A stretch of 64,000 bases of DNA, taken from assembly GCA_019856515.1 (NCBI GenBank), contig CP082230.1, positions 4,774,001 to 4,838,000 on the forward strand, in the 5' to 3' direction. The notes under the pieces are model-generated. The model saw nothing but the letters and a program-made list of their open reading frames with translations. It was not told the origin of the DNA and made no database searches. Of the stretch, positions 54,887-64,000 are shown one piece after another. Source of the DNA: Prolixibacteraceae bacterium (GTDB lineage: Bacteria; Bacteroidota; Bacteroidia; Bacteroidales; Prolixibacteraceae). Each line of letters starts with the position of its first letter. The first letter of the stretch is position 1. Made by a program: the position numbers and the translations under genes.

Positions 54887-54894
54887 TACCTTTG
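54887..54894 (+). promoter_or_regulatory. -7 promoter box before the DUF6165 gene
   Basis: TACCTTTG matches TAnnTTTG; predicted 5' UTR about 50 nt. No -33 TTTG at ideal distance. Confidence 0.5.
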
Positions 54895-54949
54895 AATAAT
54901 AATATTGGATGTTGAAACGTATACGTTATTCATTTAAACAAGAGCTCTT

Positions 54950-55324
54950 ATGAAAATTGAAGTATCTAACGGGGAGATTGTTGATAAGCTAACAATCATC
55001 GAGATTAAATTAGAGAGAATTAGCGACGAAGCTAAATTGGCGAATCTTCGTAACGAACACAAAGTTCTTGACGAAGCTGTGAAGAAGATTATTGACAAAG
55101 CGGATCCTCTATATAAAGAGTTGTATGATATTAATTGTCAACTTTGGGATATTGAAGATCACATTAGAGATCTTGAGAGAGAAAAGAAATTTGGAGATGA
55201 TTTTATTCAAACTGCTCGATCAGTATACTTTACCAATGACAAGCGTTGTGAAGTAAAGAGAGCAATCAATGATAAGACTGGCTCTGAGCTTGTTGAAGAG
55301 AAATCATATGAGGATTACCAATAA
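54950..55324 (+). CDS. DUF6165 family protein
   Basis: The 124-residue, highly charged, mainly helical protein reads MKIEVSNGEIVDKLTIIEIKLERI, LRNEHKVLDEAV, ELYDINCQLWDIEDHIRDLEREKKFGDDFIQTARSVYFTNDKRCEVKRAIN. Matching proteins are common near LPS or capsule sugar genes in Proteobacteria and Bacteroidota, and the neighbours here (GT2, GT9, WaaP-like) fit that. The biochemical function is not known to me. Confidence 0.8.
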   Translation: MKIEVSNGEIVDKLTIIEIKLERISDEAKLANLRNEHKVLDEAVKKIIDKADPLYKELYDINCQLWDIEDHIRDLEREKKFGDDFIQTARSVYFTNDKRCEVKRAINDKTGSELVEEKSYEDYQ

Positions 55325-55355
55325 TAGGGTAGTTATATCATAAAGAACTTATTAT

Positions 55356-55403
55356 AGAGAACATCTTCCCTAAAGTTATTAGCTTGTGGAGTTGATGTTC
55401 TCT
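55356..55403 (+). terminator. Possible terminator after the DUF6165 gene
   Basis: AGAGAACATC / GATGTTCTCT, 10 bp, with a long 28-nt loop and a weak T-rich tail. Confidence 0.35.
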
Positions 55404-55443
55404 TATTTGTTTAACTCGTTTTATTCTCTTAAGCTTATTTCAA

Positions 55444-56490
55444 TTGAAAAATATACTACTATTCCGTATGTCAGCAATGGGGGATGTGGCCTTAACTGTT
55501 CCTGTTATTAGAGCAGCTGCAGAAGCCAATCCTGAGAGTAAATTCACCTTAGTAACACGTCCATTCTTTGCTCCTTTTTTTGAAGGCATTGAAAACCTCG
55601 AACTTGTATTTCCTGATTTAAAAGGGAAGCACAAAGGTTTTTTAGGCTTGATCAAATTCTACTTTGAATTACAGGTGCAAAAAAAATGGGATGTAATTCT
55701 TGATCTTCATGATGTGTTACGAACACGTGTTTGGAGATCACTATTTCGTTTCGCTGGCAAGCCAGTATATGTAATTGATAAGGGACGTAAAGAGAAAAAG
55801 GATATCCTTCTAAGAAAATCTGATACACCACTGAAGCATGTAACGGAGCGTTATCTCGACGTATTTAGAAAAGCTAAAATTGAAACTGCACCTTTAAAAA
55901 TCGCTTCAATAATCCCAAGTTCCAATGTCAAAGAGAAGGCTCGTAGACAATTGGCCGAACTCTGCTTAAAAGGATCAAAAAGCATTGGTATTGCTCCATT
56001 TGCGATGCATGCCCCAAAAATGTGGGGGCTAGATAACTGTCATAAACTAATGGATTTAATCCAAGAGAAATATAACGTAACGTTTTTTCTTTTTGGAGGA
56101 GGTAGCGAAGAGGTCGAGAAATTATCTCGATTAGAAGATAAAAAGAGAGGACGATTCTCAATGGCTGGAAAGATCCCATTCCAAGATGAAATCGCCTTTA
56201 TATCGTGTCTAGATTTAATGATCGCAATGGATTCATCGAACATGCATCTAGGTGCATTGACTGGAACCAAGACTGTTTCTATATGGGGTGGGACAGATCC
56301 CGTCTTTGGCTTCTCTGCTTTTGGACAACCCAAAGAGTATAGCATCCATATTCCTGAAGGAAAATTAGCGTGTAGACCTTGTTCTGTTTATGGGGGCAAG
56401 CCTTGTAGTCAAGAAGAGATACTGTGTATGAAATATGTAACACCCTCTTTGGTGTTGAATGTTCTCGAAGAGCAGGGAGTATTATTGTAG
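55444..56490 (+). CDS. Glycosyltransferase family 9 (heptosyltransferase-like)
   Basis: The 348-residue GT-B protein has the GT9 N-terminus MKNILLFRMSAMGDVALTVPVIRA (the R-x-x-AMGD loop) and the C-terminal donor region SIGIAPFAMHAPKMWGL...FFLFGGGSEE, IAFISCLDLMIAMDSSNMHLGALTGTKTVSIWGGTDPVFGF with the S/D-S-x-x-M-H-x-A motif. It is expected to add heptose or a similar sugar to the LPS core. The start codon is TTG: no ATG lies between the upstream in-frame stop and this codon, and later ATGs would cut into the conserved fold. Confidence 0.9.
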   Translation: MKNILLFRMSAMGDVALTVPVIRAAAEANPESKFTLVTRPFFAPFFEGIENLELVFPDLKGKHKGFLGLIKFYFELQVQKKWDVILDLHDVLRTRVWRSLFRFAGKPVYVIDKGRKEKKDILLRKSDTPLKHVTERYLDVFRKAKIETAPLKIASIIPSSNVKEKARRQLAELCLKGSKSIGIAPFAMHAPKMWGLDNCHKLMDLIQEKYNVTFFLFGGGSEEVEKLSRLEDKKRGRFSMAGKIPFQDEIAFISCLDLMIAMDSSNMHLGALTGTKTVSIWGGTDPVFGFSAFGQPKEYSIHIPEGKLACRPCSVYGGKPCSQEEILCMKYVTPSLVLNVLEEQGVLL

Positions 56491-56516
56491 TTCGTTTGTT
56501 ACGGATGATGATATCA

Positions 56517-56548
56517 AAAATGCGATTAATCAGAATTAATCGCATTTT
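56517..56548. terminator. Bidirectional terminator
   Basis: AAAATGCGATTAAT / ATTAATCGCATTTT, 14-bp perfect stem, loop CAGA, between the convergent GT9 and WaaP-like genes. Confidence 0.88.
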
Positions 56549-56623
56549 TAATATCATATAATTGATGGGCTACAGACACCAATGAGTCGCTTATGTCAAC
56601 TATATTTATTTGCCGTATAAGGT

Positions 56624-57400
56624 CTACTTTTTCCAGAAACGAAGACTCTTGAAAAAGTTCTTATACCTATATTTAACCACCCTCTTGTGCTTATACTTGT
56701 GGTCATACTCAACCAATAATCGAGCTCCCTCTTCAGGATCTTTTTTCCACTTGCGAGCATAAGCCATACCCATCATGATCAAAGAGTCCTTATCCGCATC
56801 AAATTGACGAAGATTATACAATCCTTTCTGATAGTCTATCGAGATAAACTTCATACGATTAAGATCGATTATAGAGAATAAATACTCTCCCTTTTCCGAC
56901 ACATTAATTAGTATATTACCTGGTGAATAATCAAGGTGAAACACACCATTCTTATGAAGCTTCTCAAATGTGTAATCAATAAATTGGTTTAATATCTCTT
57001 CTCTATTCGAAACATGATATTCAAGCACTTCACGTATGGTGAAATCATAAGTCTTTTGAACAGAAACATAATAGCTCTTAAAGAATAAACCATTCTTATA
57101 TACCTCTACATAGCCTACTGGTTCAGGAGAATCGATTCCTAAATCACGAAGCTTGTGTGCATAATCATAAGATCGTTTTGCTTTCGACTCTCTAAAATTA
57201 CCATACACAAACTTATTGATAAAATTGGGGGTTTTGAATGACTTTACATTAAAGCATTTACCTCCAACATTAAATTTACTCACCGTATTACGGCCTTTGT
57301 AAATTATTTCGCCCTCCTTCTCAAATATAGTGTCTAGGTTCTCTAACCATCCTTTATATTCTTGATACTTGGAGGATATTTCCACCTTTTGTTTTTTCAT
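56624..57400 (-). CDS. Lipopolysaccharide kinase (Kdo/WaaP) family protein
   Basis: The 258-residue protein has a protein-kinase-like fold. There is a glycine-containing strand VSKFNVGGKCFNVKSF with the ATP Lys, the catalytic loop VFHLDYSPGNILINV (HxDxxxxN, about 154-168) and the metal motif IIDLNRMKF (DxN form typical of WaaP/Kdo kinases). It likely phosphorylates a heptose or Kdo residue of the LPS core. It is convergent with the GT9 gene, completing an envelope-sugar group. Confidence 0.88.
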   Translation of the reverse strand: MKKQKVEISSKYQEYKGWLENLDTIFEKEGEIIYKGRNTVSKFNVGGKCFNVKSFKTPNFINKFVYGNFRESKAKRSYDYAHKLRDLGIDSPEPVGYVEVYKNGLFFKSYYVSVQKTYDFTIREVLEYHVSNREEILNQFIDYTFEKLHKNGVFHLDYSPGNILINVSEKGEYLFSIIDLNRMKFISIDYQKGLYNLRQFDADKDSLIMMGMAYARKWKKDPEEGARLLVEYDHKYKHKRVVKYRYKNFFKSLRFWKK

Positions 57401-57456
57401 TATCTCTTCTTTACTGAGAAGCCTTCTAATTTGTATCTATTACAACAATCGAACCG

Positions 57457-58206
57457 CTATAGCTTAAACCCTTGTGCAATAAGAGTCTCTTTCAAAACTT
57501 TCGTGAAATGTGCGTTATCTGCCCTCTTATATCTTACGTCAGTATACACTTGTGCGAGATTGTCTTTGTTATTCTCTTTTACAAACTTAATACTTTCTTC
57601 AAGTTCTTCTTTCTCTTTATAGAGACTTTGAATATCAGCATCACTAAAATCTTGATACTTTTCGTAGTGCACCACTGCATTCATCGGCAATCTGTTGGTT
57701 AGCGGAGGATTTGCATCTGGCCATCCAAGAGTGATAGTTGTAATTGGAATTACTCCTTTAGGCAACTGCAATGTTTCGATGATTTGAGGTGCATTATATA
57801 TTGTAGTACCCAAATAACACAGTCCTAAGCCCTTCGATTCAGCAGCAACCGATATGTTTTGAGCAACTAACATGGAGTCAATAGTTCCATTTATTAACCA
57901 CAAAAGATCATCATAACTTGCATCTGCATTATTTATCTTACACCACTGGTGAACACGTCTAAAGTCTGCACAAAGAGTCAAAACAACAGGTGCATTCTTA
58001 ACCATAGGTTGGTTAAAATGTGCTGGTGATAAGGCCTCTTTCTGCTTCTCATCTTCTGTGACAATCACAGCGTACATCTGCATGTTACCAGTGTTAGAGG
58101 CACGAATACCTGCTTCAAGAATGGATTCCAAAAGATCTTTACCTATAGGTTGATTGGTGTATTTACGTATGGATCTATGTTGATTAAGTTGATGAATCAT
58201 ACTCAT
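57457..58206 (-). CDS. Nitroreductase family protein (NfsA/FRP-like)
   Basis: The 249-residue FMN oxidoreductase begins MIHQLNQHRSIRKYTNQPIGKDLLESILEAGIRASNTGNMQMYAVIV, with the RSIRKY FMN-phosphate motif and the ASNTGNMQ ribityl loop. It continues with AAESKGLGLCYLGTTIYN, the LGWPDANPP segment and a C-terminal helical extension as in NfsA/FRP oxygen-insensitive nitroreductases. The start could be Met1 or Met3 (2 codons apart). It is divergent from gap with a 341-bp gap. Confidence 0.92.
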   Translation of the reverse strand: MSMIHQLNQHRSIRKYTNQPIGKDLLESILEAGIRASNTGNMQMYAVIVTEDEKQKEALSPAHFNQPMVKNAPVVLTLCADFRRVHQWCKINNADASYDDLLWLINGTIDSMLVAQNISVAAESKGLGLCYLGTTIYNAPQIIETLQLPKGVIPITTITLGWPDANPPLTNRLPMNAVVHYEKYQDFSDADIQSLYKEKEELEESIKFVKENNKDNLAQVYTDVRYKRADNAHFTKVLKETLIAQGFKL

Positions 58207-59561
<1,355 letters not shown>

Positions 59562-59597
59562 GAAAGTAGATCTTAAGATCAAGATATTTACAAAATA

Positions 59598-59631
59598 AAA
59601 AGAGAGTTTCTTCGGAGGCTCTCTTTTTTTA
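59598..59631 (+). terminator. Terminator of gap
   Basis: AAAAGAGAGTTTC / GAGGCTCTCTTTT with a TTCG tetraloop (13 bp with two T-G pairs), followed by T residues. Confidence 0.9.
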
Positions 59632-59865
59632 TGCGGTGTCATCTCATAGTCCCAAATGGATAATATTTGCTGCAATTCCCTACCCAAAGATCAGATATCG
59701 ACACCTGTTGAACTGTTCATTCCCTCTCCCTTCATAACGATCAATCTTCTTAACGGAATGTTCCAACCCTCGATAAACATTCACCTACCATATACCCTCT
59801 GTACACCATCCAAACCGTTTCACTCATTATTTTATGTGATTCACTCTTTAAAAATTATAATATCA

Positions 59866-59936
59866 ATAGTCACATTATGATTTTTATCATAAAATGACTA
59901 TCATTATGATTGAAATCACATTTTGATACAATCAAA
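59866..59936. promoter_or_regulatory. Array of TGAT..ATCA dyads upstream of trpB (FNR/CRP-like sites)
   Basis: Three dyads: TGAT-TTTT-ATCA (59878-59889), TGAT-TGAA-ATCA (59907-59918, centre 29 bp later) and TTTGAT-ACA-ATCAAA (59922-59936). The first is inside a wider inverted repeat (59866-59881 with 59886-59901, 14 of 16 matches). The TGAT-N4-ATCA core is that of FNR-type CRP-family sites. The preceding 59632-59865 shows nothing recognisable. Confidence 0.45.
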
Positions 59937-59969
59937 CTGCTATAGAACTACATAAATAAGAACAAGAAT

Positions 59970-61175
59970 ATGCAAGGCAATTATTTCAAGAACTATCCAA
60001 ACCAAGATGGTTTTTTTAAAGAGTATGGTGGAAGTTATATCCCAGATGAGCTACAAGAAGAGATGAATAAGATTACTGAGGCATACTACTCTATCAGTAA
60101 GTCTCACAAATTCATTGCAGAACTTCGTAACATCAGAAAGCATTACCAAGGACGACCAACTCCAGTCTATTTCTGTAATAGACTTTCGGAAAAATATGGT
60201 GGACGTATCTACCTTAAAAGGGAAGATCTAAACCACACCGGTGCTCACAAACTTAACCACTGTATGGGAGAAGCACTTCTTGCAAAATACATGGGTAAGA
60301 AGAAGTTAATTGCTGAAACAGGTGCTGGACAACATGGGGTAGCATTAGCTACTGCTGCCGCATATTTTGGATTAGAGTGTGAGATCCATATGGGAGAGGT
60401 AGATATTAAGAAAGAGTATCCAAACGTAATGAGAATGAAAGTTCTTGGTGCAACTGTGATTCCTGTTACCCATGGTCTTAAAACATTAAAAGAGGCCGTT
60501 GATTCAGCTTTCGAAGCATACCTTAAAGATCCAATAAACTCTATCTATTGTATTGGTTCAGTAGTAGGACCACACCCTTTTCCAATGATGGTGAGAGATT
60601 TCCAACGAATCATTGGTATCGAAGCGAAAGATCAGTTTCATGAAATGACAGGTGAACTTCCAGACAATGTAGTCGCTTGTGTTGGTGGTGGTAGTAACGC
60701 AATGGGTATGTTCTCTGCATTCTTAGAAGATCAAGAGTGTAAAATATTTGGTGTAGAGCCAGGTGGAAAATCTCTTGATGTGTTAGGTGATCACGCTGCT
60801 ACAATGAGCCTTGGTACTCCTGGTATGATCCACGGGTTCAAATGTTATACATTACAAGACGAAAATGGAGAGCCTGCACCAGTACACTCTATTGCCAGTG
60901 GATTAGATTACCCTGGAGTAGGACCAGAGCATAGTATGCTTAAAGATATGAATCGTGTCTCTTATGTGACCGCTAGTGACAAAGAGTGTATTGATGCATT
61001 CTATGACCTAAGTCGTAACGAAGGGATTATCCCTGCCCTAGAGAGTGCACATGCTGTTGCTTATGCTATTAAACTAGCACAACAGAACCCTCGAGAATCA
61101 ATCCTTGTAAACCTAAGTGGAAGAGGTGATAAGGATCTTGATTATATCATTGAAAACTTTGAAATGCCAAAATAA
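59970..61175 (+). CDS. trpB: Tryptophan synthase beta chain (orphan)
   Basis: The 401-residue PLP enzyme makes tryptophan from indole and serine. Family marks are [31 protein letters not shown], the PLP Lys K94 in [36 protein letters not shown], the phosphate loop [14 protein letters not shown] and the C-terminal [14 protein letters not shown]. Length and motifs fit TrpB1, but the usual HKINNALGQ reads HKLNHCMGE. No trpA or other trp gene is near, so it may be a second, salvage-type copy. Dyad sites upstream suggest separate control. Confidence 0.92.
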   Translation: MQGNYFKNYPNQDGFFKEYGGSYIPDELQEEMNKITEAYYSISKSHKFIAELRNIRKHYQGRPTPVYFCNRLSEKYGGRIYLKREDLNHTGAHKLNHCMGEALLAKYMGKKKLIAETGAGQHGVALATAAAYFGLECEIHMGEVDIKKEYPNVMRMKVLGATVIPVTHGLKTLKEAVDSAFEAYLKDPINSIYCIGSVVGPHPFPMMVRDFQRIIGIEAKDQFHEMTGELPDNVVACVGGGSNAMGMFSAFLEDQECKIFGVEPGGKSLDVLGDHAATMSLGTPGMIHGFKCYTLQDENGEPAPVHSIASGLDYPGVGPEHSMLKDMNRVSYVTASDKECIDAFYDLSRNEGIIPALESAHAVAYAIKLAQQNPRESILVNLSGRGDKDLDYIIENFEMPK

Positions 61176-61187
61176 CTTCAATAATAC

Positions 61188-61225
61188 TCCATAAGATGCG
61201 TTTAAATTTATGCATCTTATGGAGC
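61188..61225 (+). terminator. Hairpin downstream of trpB
   Basis: CTCCATAAGATGC / GCATCTTATGGAG, 13-bp perfect stem, 12-nt loop; no clear T run. Confidence 0.6.
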
Positions 61226-61753
61226 TGATACCAATCTTTAGACCCTGTTCGTACAATGTGAAGTATCCAACTTCTCGGATTGGAATTCCAACCATACATT
61301 GAAGACACGATACTTCTAATTCTAAACGGAAGAATAGTCTAAGGAGATAAAAACAATTCAAGAGCAACATGTTTGGCCCTATTACCAAACGCTCCATAAC
61401 ATAAGGGGACATAACATTAAAGACCCGATCTTCCCCCTTCTGTTTTTTATAAAGATTCCCTACCTAAGATTTCATCCAAGACGTCTAGATTTAGTTCCCT
61501 TAGAACATCTTACCTCAAGAACTCTCTCTGAGGAATAATATTTTGGATATAATTTCTATATAAAAATAAGAGACGCCATCTCTTGTATCTATATTCATCT
61601 CGACCAAAGGCTAGAGGTTTAGTTGAAATCCACTAGATGATATTCCCCAATAATCATCTTTAAAGCATGCGTGGCTTGAACCATAGAGAAGCATAAAATA
61701 CCTAAATTGCACTGAGTGATTAAACCAAAGATTAATTCTATAAAACAATTATT
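61226..61753. other. Non-coding region between trpB and the fucosidase gene
   Basis: No supported ORF or RNA. The 12-mer GATACCAATCTT at 61227 also occurs at the left end of the inverted repeat at 27583; this may be chance. No strong promoter recognised. Confidence 0.35.
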
Positions 61754-63268
61754 ATGAAACTAACTTTTAACACATTTCTAATATTACTAATAACCGTATG
61801 TGGTTACTCTTGTGTCCAAAAGGAGACGAAAGAGAGATCAATACCATTTAAAGAGGAGTGGAGCGATCTCGCAAAACATAAAAACAATCTTGAATGGTTC
61901 AAGGATTCTAAATTGGGTATATATTTCCACTGGGGGGTATACTCTGTTCCTGAACATGGTAGTGAGTGGTATCCATTCTTTTTATACCAAAGAAATAACA
62001 ATGGCGTAATAAAGTATCATACCAAACACTATGGTGCTCCTGATAAATTTAACTACCATGACTTTATTCCTATGTTTAAAGCATCACAGTTTGACGCCAA
62101 TGAGTGGGCTGGGCTTTTTAAAACAGCAGGTGCAAAATTTGCTGGTCTTGTCGCAATTCATCATGATGGGTTTGCGATGTGGGATAGTAAAGTGAATCCA
62201 TGGAACAGTAAAGATAAAGGTCCACACAAAGATATTGTTGGCGACATGGCAAAAGCCCTGCGTAAAAATGATATGAAATTAATAACGACCTTCCATCATG
62301 CTAGAAATAGACAAAGACATGAAGGCGATTCGACAAAATGGTTTAACTACAATAGCCATTTTGCATACCATCCTGACTATGCTACTTCATCAACCGACCC
62401 AGACACTGCTAAATTTTATGGTAACCTTCCAGAGGAGCAGTTCGATGAATATTGGTTCCAGCAAATTAAAGAGGTGACGGATCAATATAGTCCTGATATC
62501 ATATGGTTTGATTCGTGGTTAAACTTAATCCCAGATGCCTATAGAAGAAAAGCGGTAGCCTACTTCTTCAACAAGTCAAAAGAGAAGAATCCAGATGCCT
62601 TGATTATTAGTAAGCAGAATGATCTGCCTCATGGAATCGGGGTTCTAGATATAGAACAAGGAGGAAAGAAAGATCTCTCAGAGTCTGTATGGCTTAGTGA
62701 CTTTACTTTAAGCAAGAACTCTTGGTGTTATGTCAAAGGTCAAAAATATAAGTCTGCCACTTTGATTGTTCGAAATATGATTGATGTTTGGAGTAAAAAC
62801 GGAATTGTTCTTCTGAATATCTCTCCTACCGCAGATGGCGTTATTCCTCAAGAACAACGTGAGGTATTGACCACAATGGGAGAGTGGATGCATGCCAATG
62901 CAGAAGCGGTGTATGAAACAAGACCTTTTGACTATTCAGGGTTTGGAACAGCAAAAGCTGAAGATGGACACTTTGGAGGACAATCATCAACAGTGAAATA
63001 CACGAAAGATGATGGTCGTTTTTTAATTTCGAAAGACCGAAAAACACTCTATCTATTTATGTTGGGTAAACCTGACGTGAATAGCGAAATTGAAATACGA
63101 GGATTAGCCAAACATGACTACTTCCCAGAAAATGGTATCAAAAAAATTACAGTACTTGGAGACAACACTCCTGTGAAATGGCATATGGCATTACGTAATT
63201 TCATTCTTACCGTTCCAGATAGTAAAATGAATGATATTGCGACAGTCTTTAAATTCGAATTAAATTAA
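61754..63268 (+). CDS. GH29 alpha-L-fucosidase lipoprotein
   Basis: The 504-residue protein has a lipoprotein signal (MKLTFNTFLILLITVCGYSC, lipobox GYSC, Cys20). The GH29 catalytic barrel has WFKDSKLGIYFHWGVYSVPEHGSEWYP, FAGLVAIHHDGFAMWDS and YSPDIIWFDSWLN, whose Asp is the expected nucleophile. NGIVLLNISPTADGVIP ends the barrel, and a C-terminal beta domain (about 405-504) follows. It removes terminal L-fucose from glycans at the cell surface or in the periplasm. Transport and fucose-use genes are not adjacent. Confidence 0.95.
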   Translation: MKLTFNTFLILLITVCGYSCVQKETKERSIPFKEEWSDLAKHKNNLEWFKDSKLGIYFHWGVYSVPEHGSEWYPFFLYQRNNNGVIKYHTKHYGAPDKFNYHDFIPMFKASQFDANEWAGLFKTAGAKFAGLVAIHHDGFAMWDSKVNPWNSKDKGPHKDIVGDMAKALRKNDMKLITTFHHARNRQRHEGDSTKWFNYNSHFAYHPDYATSSTDPDTAKFYGNLPEEQFDEYWFQQIKEVTDQYSPDIIWFDSWLNLIPDAYRRKAVAYFFNKSKEKNPDALIISKQNDLPHGIGVLDIEQGGKKDLSESVWLSDFTLSKNSWCYVKGQKYKSATLIVRNMIDVWSKNGIVLLNISPTADGVIPQEQREVLTTMGEWMHANAEAVYETRPFDYSGFGTAKAEDGHFGGQSSTVKYTKDDGRFLISKDRKTLYLFMLGKPDVNSEIEIRGLAKHDYFPENGIKKITVLGDNTPVKWHMALRNFILTVPDSKMNDIATVFKFELN

Positions 63269-63300
63269 GCAACGACTTAATCTGAAAATAATTGATAAAT

Positions 63301-63338
63301 GTCTCCATATGATGTACCATGTGACATCCTATGGAGAC
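63301..63338 (+). terminator. Hairpin downstream of the fucosidase gene
   Basis: GTCTCCATATGATGT / ACATCCTATGGAGAC (14 of 15 paired), 8-nt loop; T-rich but interrupted tail. The following 63339-63600 shows nothing recognised. Confidence 0.6.
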
Positions 63339-63600
63339 TACTTCTCCTCTTTAGGCTTACCTTTTGTATTATCTGTAGCACACTGCGCTCTCTTACTTTT
63401 GATAATACGGCCAATGGTACATTTAATCTTCTCTTTCCCTTTTCTTATCCGTGCCATCTCATCCTCACTTTTTCTACTCTTTTCCATAATATAGGGATTT
63501 TGTCTCGTCTATTTCAATCGAGTGAATTAACAATGTAAAATTATTTAATCATACTTCACATATTGTTATTAATCTCTAGTCTAAATTAACACAAAAAACC

Positions 63601-63608
63601 TATATTTG
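63601..63608 (+). promoter_or_regulatory. -7 promoter box of feoAB
   Basis: TATATTTG matches TAnnTTTG exactly, about 40 nt before the ATG. No good -33 match. Confidence 0.5.
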
Positions 63609-63646
63609 TTTATATTTAATCTAGATAGAACATCAACAAGCCAAAT

Positions 63647-64000
63647 ATGCACTTATCAGAGGTAAGCCATAATCAGAAAGTATATGTAGAGTCTATTGGG
63701 GGAGACCAAGACATCAAACAACGACTCTATGAGCATGGTATTTCAAAAGGAACAGAGTTAATAAGGATCAAATCAGCACCACTACAAGATCCTGTAGAAT
63801 TCAAAGTAGGGGGGAACCACCTTTTTATTCGTAAAAATGATCTAGCATACATTCAAGTAACAGATTCCTACGTAGAGAAAGATAAAAAAAAGAAGCTTAA
63901 TACAAAACTGAAACAAAAAGAGAACCAAAATAATAGTAAAGAGATTAAGGTTGCACTGGTGGGACACCCTAATAGTGGAAAGAGTACTATCTTCAATCGA
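63647..64000 (+). CDS. feoB: FeoA-FeoB fusion ferrous iron transporter, 3'-truncated by window edge
   Basis: The frame is open from ATG 63647 to the last base (118 codons). Residues 1-72 form a FeoA/SH3-like domain (MHLSEVSHNQKVYVESIGG, IKQRLYEHGISKGTELIRIKSAPLQDPVEFKVGGNHLFIRKNDLAYIQV). A Lys-rich linker (about 75-98) leads to the FeoB G domain, with G1 VGHPNSGKST at 105-114. Such FeoA-FeoB fusions are usual in Bacteroidota. The rest of the GTPase and the membrane part lie beyond the window. It imports Fe(II) across the inner membrane. Confidence 0.92.
   Translation, partial: MHLSEVSHNQKVYVESIGGDQDIKQRLYEHGISKGTELIRIKSAPLQDPVEFKVGGNHLFIRKNDLAYIQVTDSYVEKDKKKKLNTKLKQKENQNNSKEIKVALVGHPNSGKSTIFNR

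Noticed and set aside
59656..59880. 74-codon + strand frame between gap and trpB
   Set aside because: No domain, runs into the dyad array, no promoter before it.
61113..61412. 99-codon minus-strand frame overlapping the end of trpB
   Set aside because: Overlaps trpB and its hairpin; no known domain, no promoter; likely chance.

Overview
The window is a chromosomal segment of an AT-rich member of the Bacteroidota, most likely class Bacteroidia (a marine Marinilabiliales/Prolixibacteraceae-like organism is an inference; no rRNA gene is present to fix it). The evidence is: repeated promoters of the Bacteroidota type (TTTG, about 19-21 nt, TAnnTTTG); few Shine-Dalgarno sequences; the gene order rpsU-xerC-hpf-tRNA-Tyr-tuf-secE-nusG-rplKAJL-rpoBC-DUF3467; and lineage-typical families such as TamL, DUF5723, DUF6165 and a FeoA-FeoB fusion.

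Layout. 1-8.5 kb: the 3' part of a secreted-protein gene plus a DUF5723 gene (pair A), a GNAT acetyltransferase, two outer-membrane barrel genes, mnmA, hydE and a rubrerythrin. 8.7 kb: a candidate small RNA with its own promoter and terminator. 9.3-19.4 kb: a sodium:solute symporter, an internally deleted group II intron sitting directly behind that gene's terminator, a second lipoprotein/DUF5723 pair (pair B, paralogous to pair A and in the opposite orientation), a POTRA-less Omp85 barrel, a TrmH-type RNA methyltransferase and the lipoprotein TamL. 19.5-28.8 kb: class II aldolase, two tandem neurotransmitter:sodium symporters, an HhH protein, an AraC regulator, an AhpD-like protein, an RskA-like lipoprotein, and a peroxiredoxin/DsrE pair. 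28.8-44.3 kb: an unusual inverted-repeat region, then the translation and transcription core cluster. 44.3-51.7 kb: secreted thioredoxin, fhs, flavoprotein, cysK, a NatAB-type ABC exporter and a small secreted protein. 51.7-57.4 kb: a KDG kinase/KDPG aldolase pair and four cell-envelope sugar genes (GT2, DUF6165, GT9, WaaP-like kinase). 57.4-64 kb: nitroreductase, gap, an orphan trpB behind three TGAT..ATCA dyads, a GH29 fucosidase lipoprotein, and the 5' end of feoAB.

How it fits together. Most genes are housekeeping: central glycolysis (fba, gap), one-carbon and cysteine metabolism, and the ribosome/RNA polymerase operons. Envelope biogenesis is the second theme (TamL, Omp85 barrel, DUF5723 barrels, LPS-core-like genes). 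Anaerobic or microaerobic life is suggested by hydE, rubrerythrin and the FNR-like dyads. kdgK-eda and the fucosidase suggest growth on algal or other polysaccharides.

The most interesting non-gene signals are: (i) a 15-codon leader ORF with a strong Shine-Dalgarno in the rpsU 5' UTR, in a lineage where bS21 hides the anti-SD; (ii) the ~100-nt candidate sRNA at 8.7-8.8 kb; (iii) the group II intron that kept both ends but lost its reverse transcriptase core; (iv) a perfect 22-bp inverted repeat made of tandem 11-mers at 29.1-29.3 kb; (v) the dyad array before trpB; and (vi) a G8 tract in the signal peptide of a porin-like gene. No CRISPR array, rRNA, plasmid-type replication gene or defence island is visible. 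I did not find a clear new multi-gene system; the duplicated lipoprotein/DUF5723 pair is the best candidate for an uncharacterised one.
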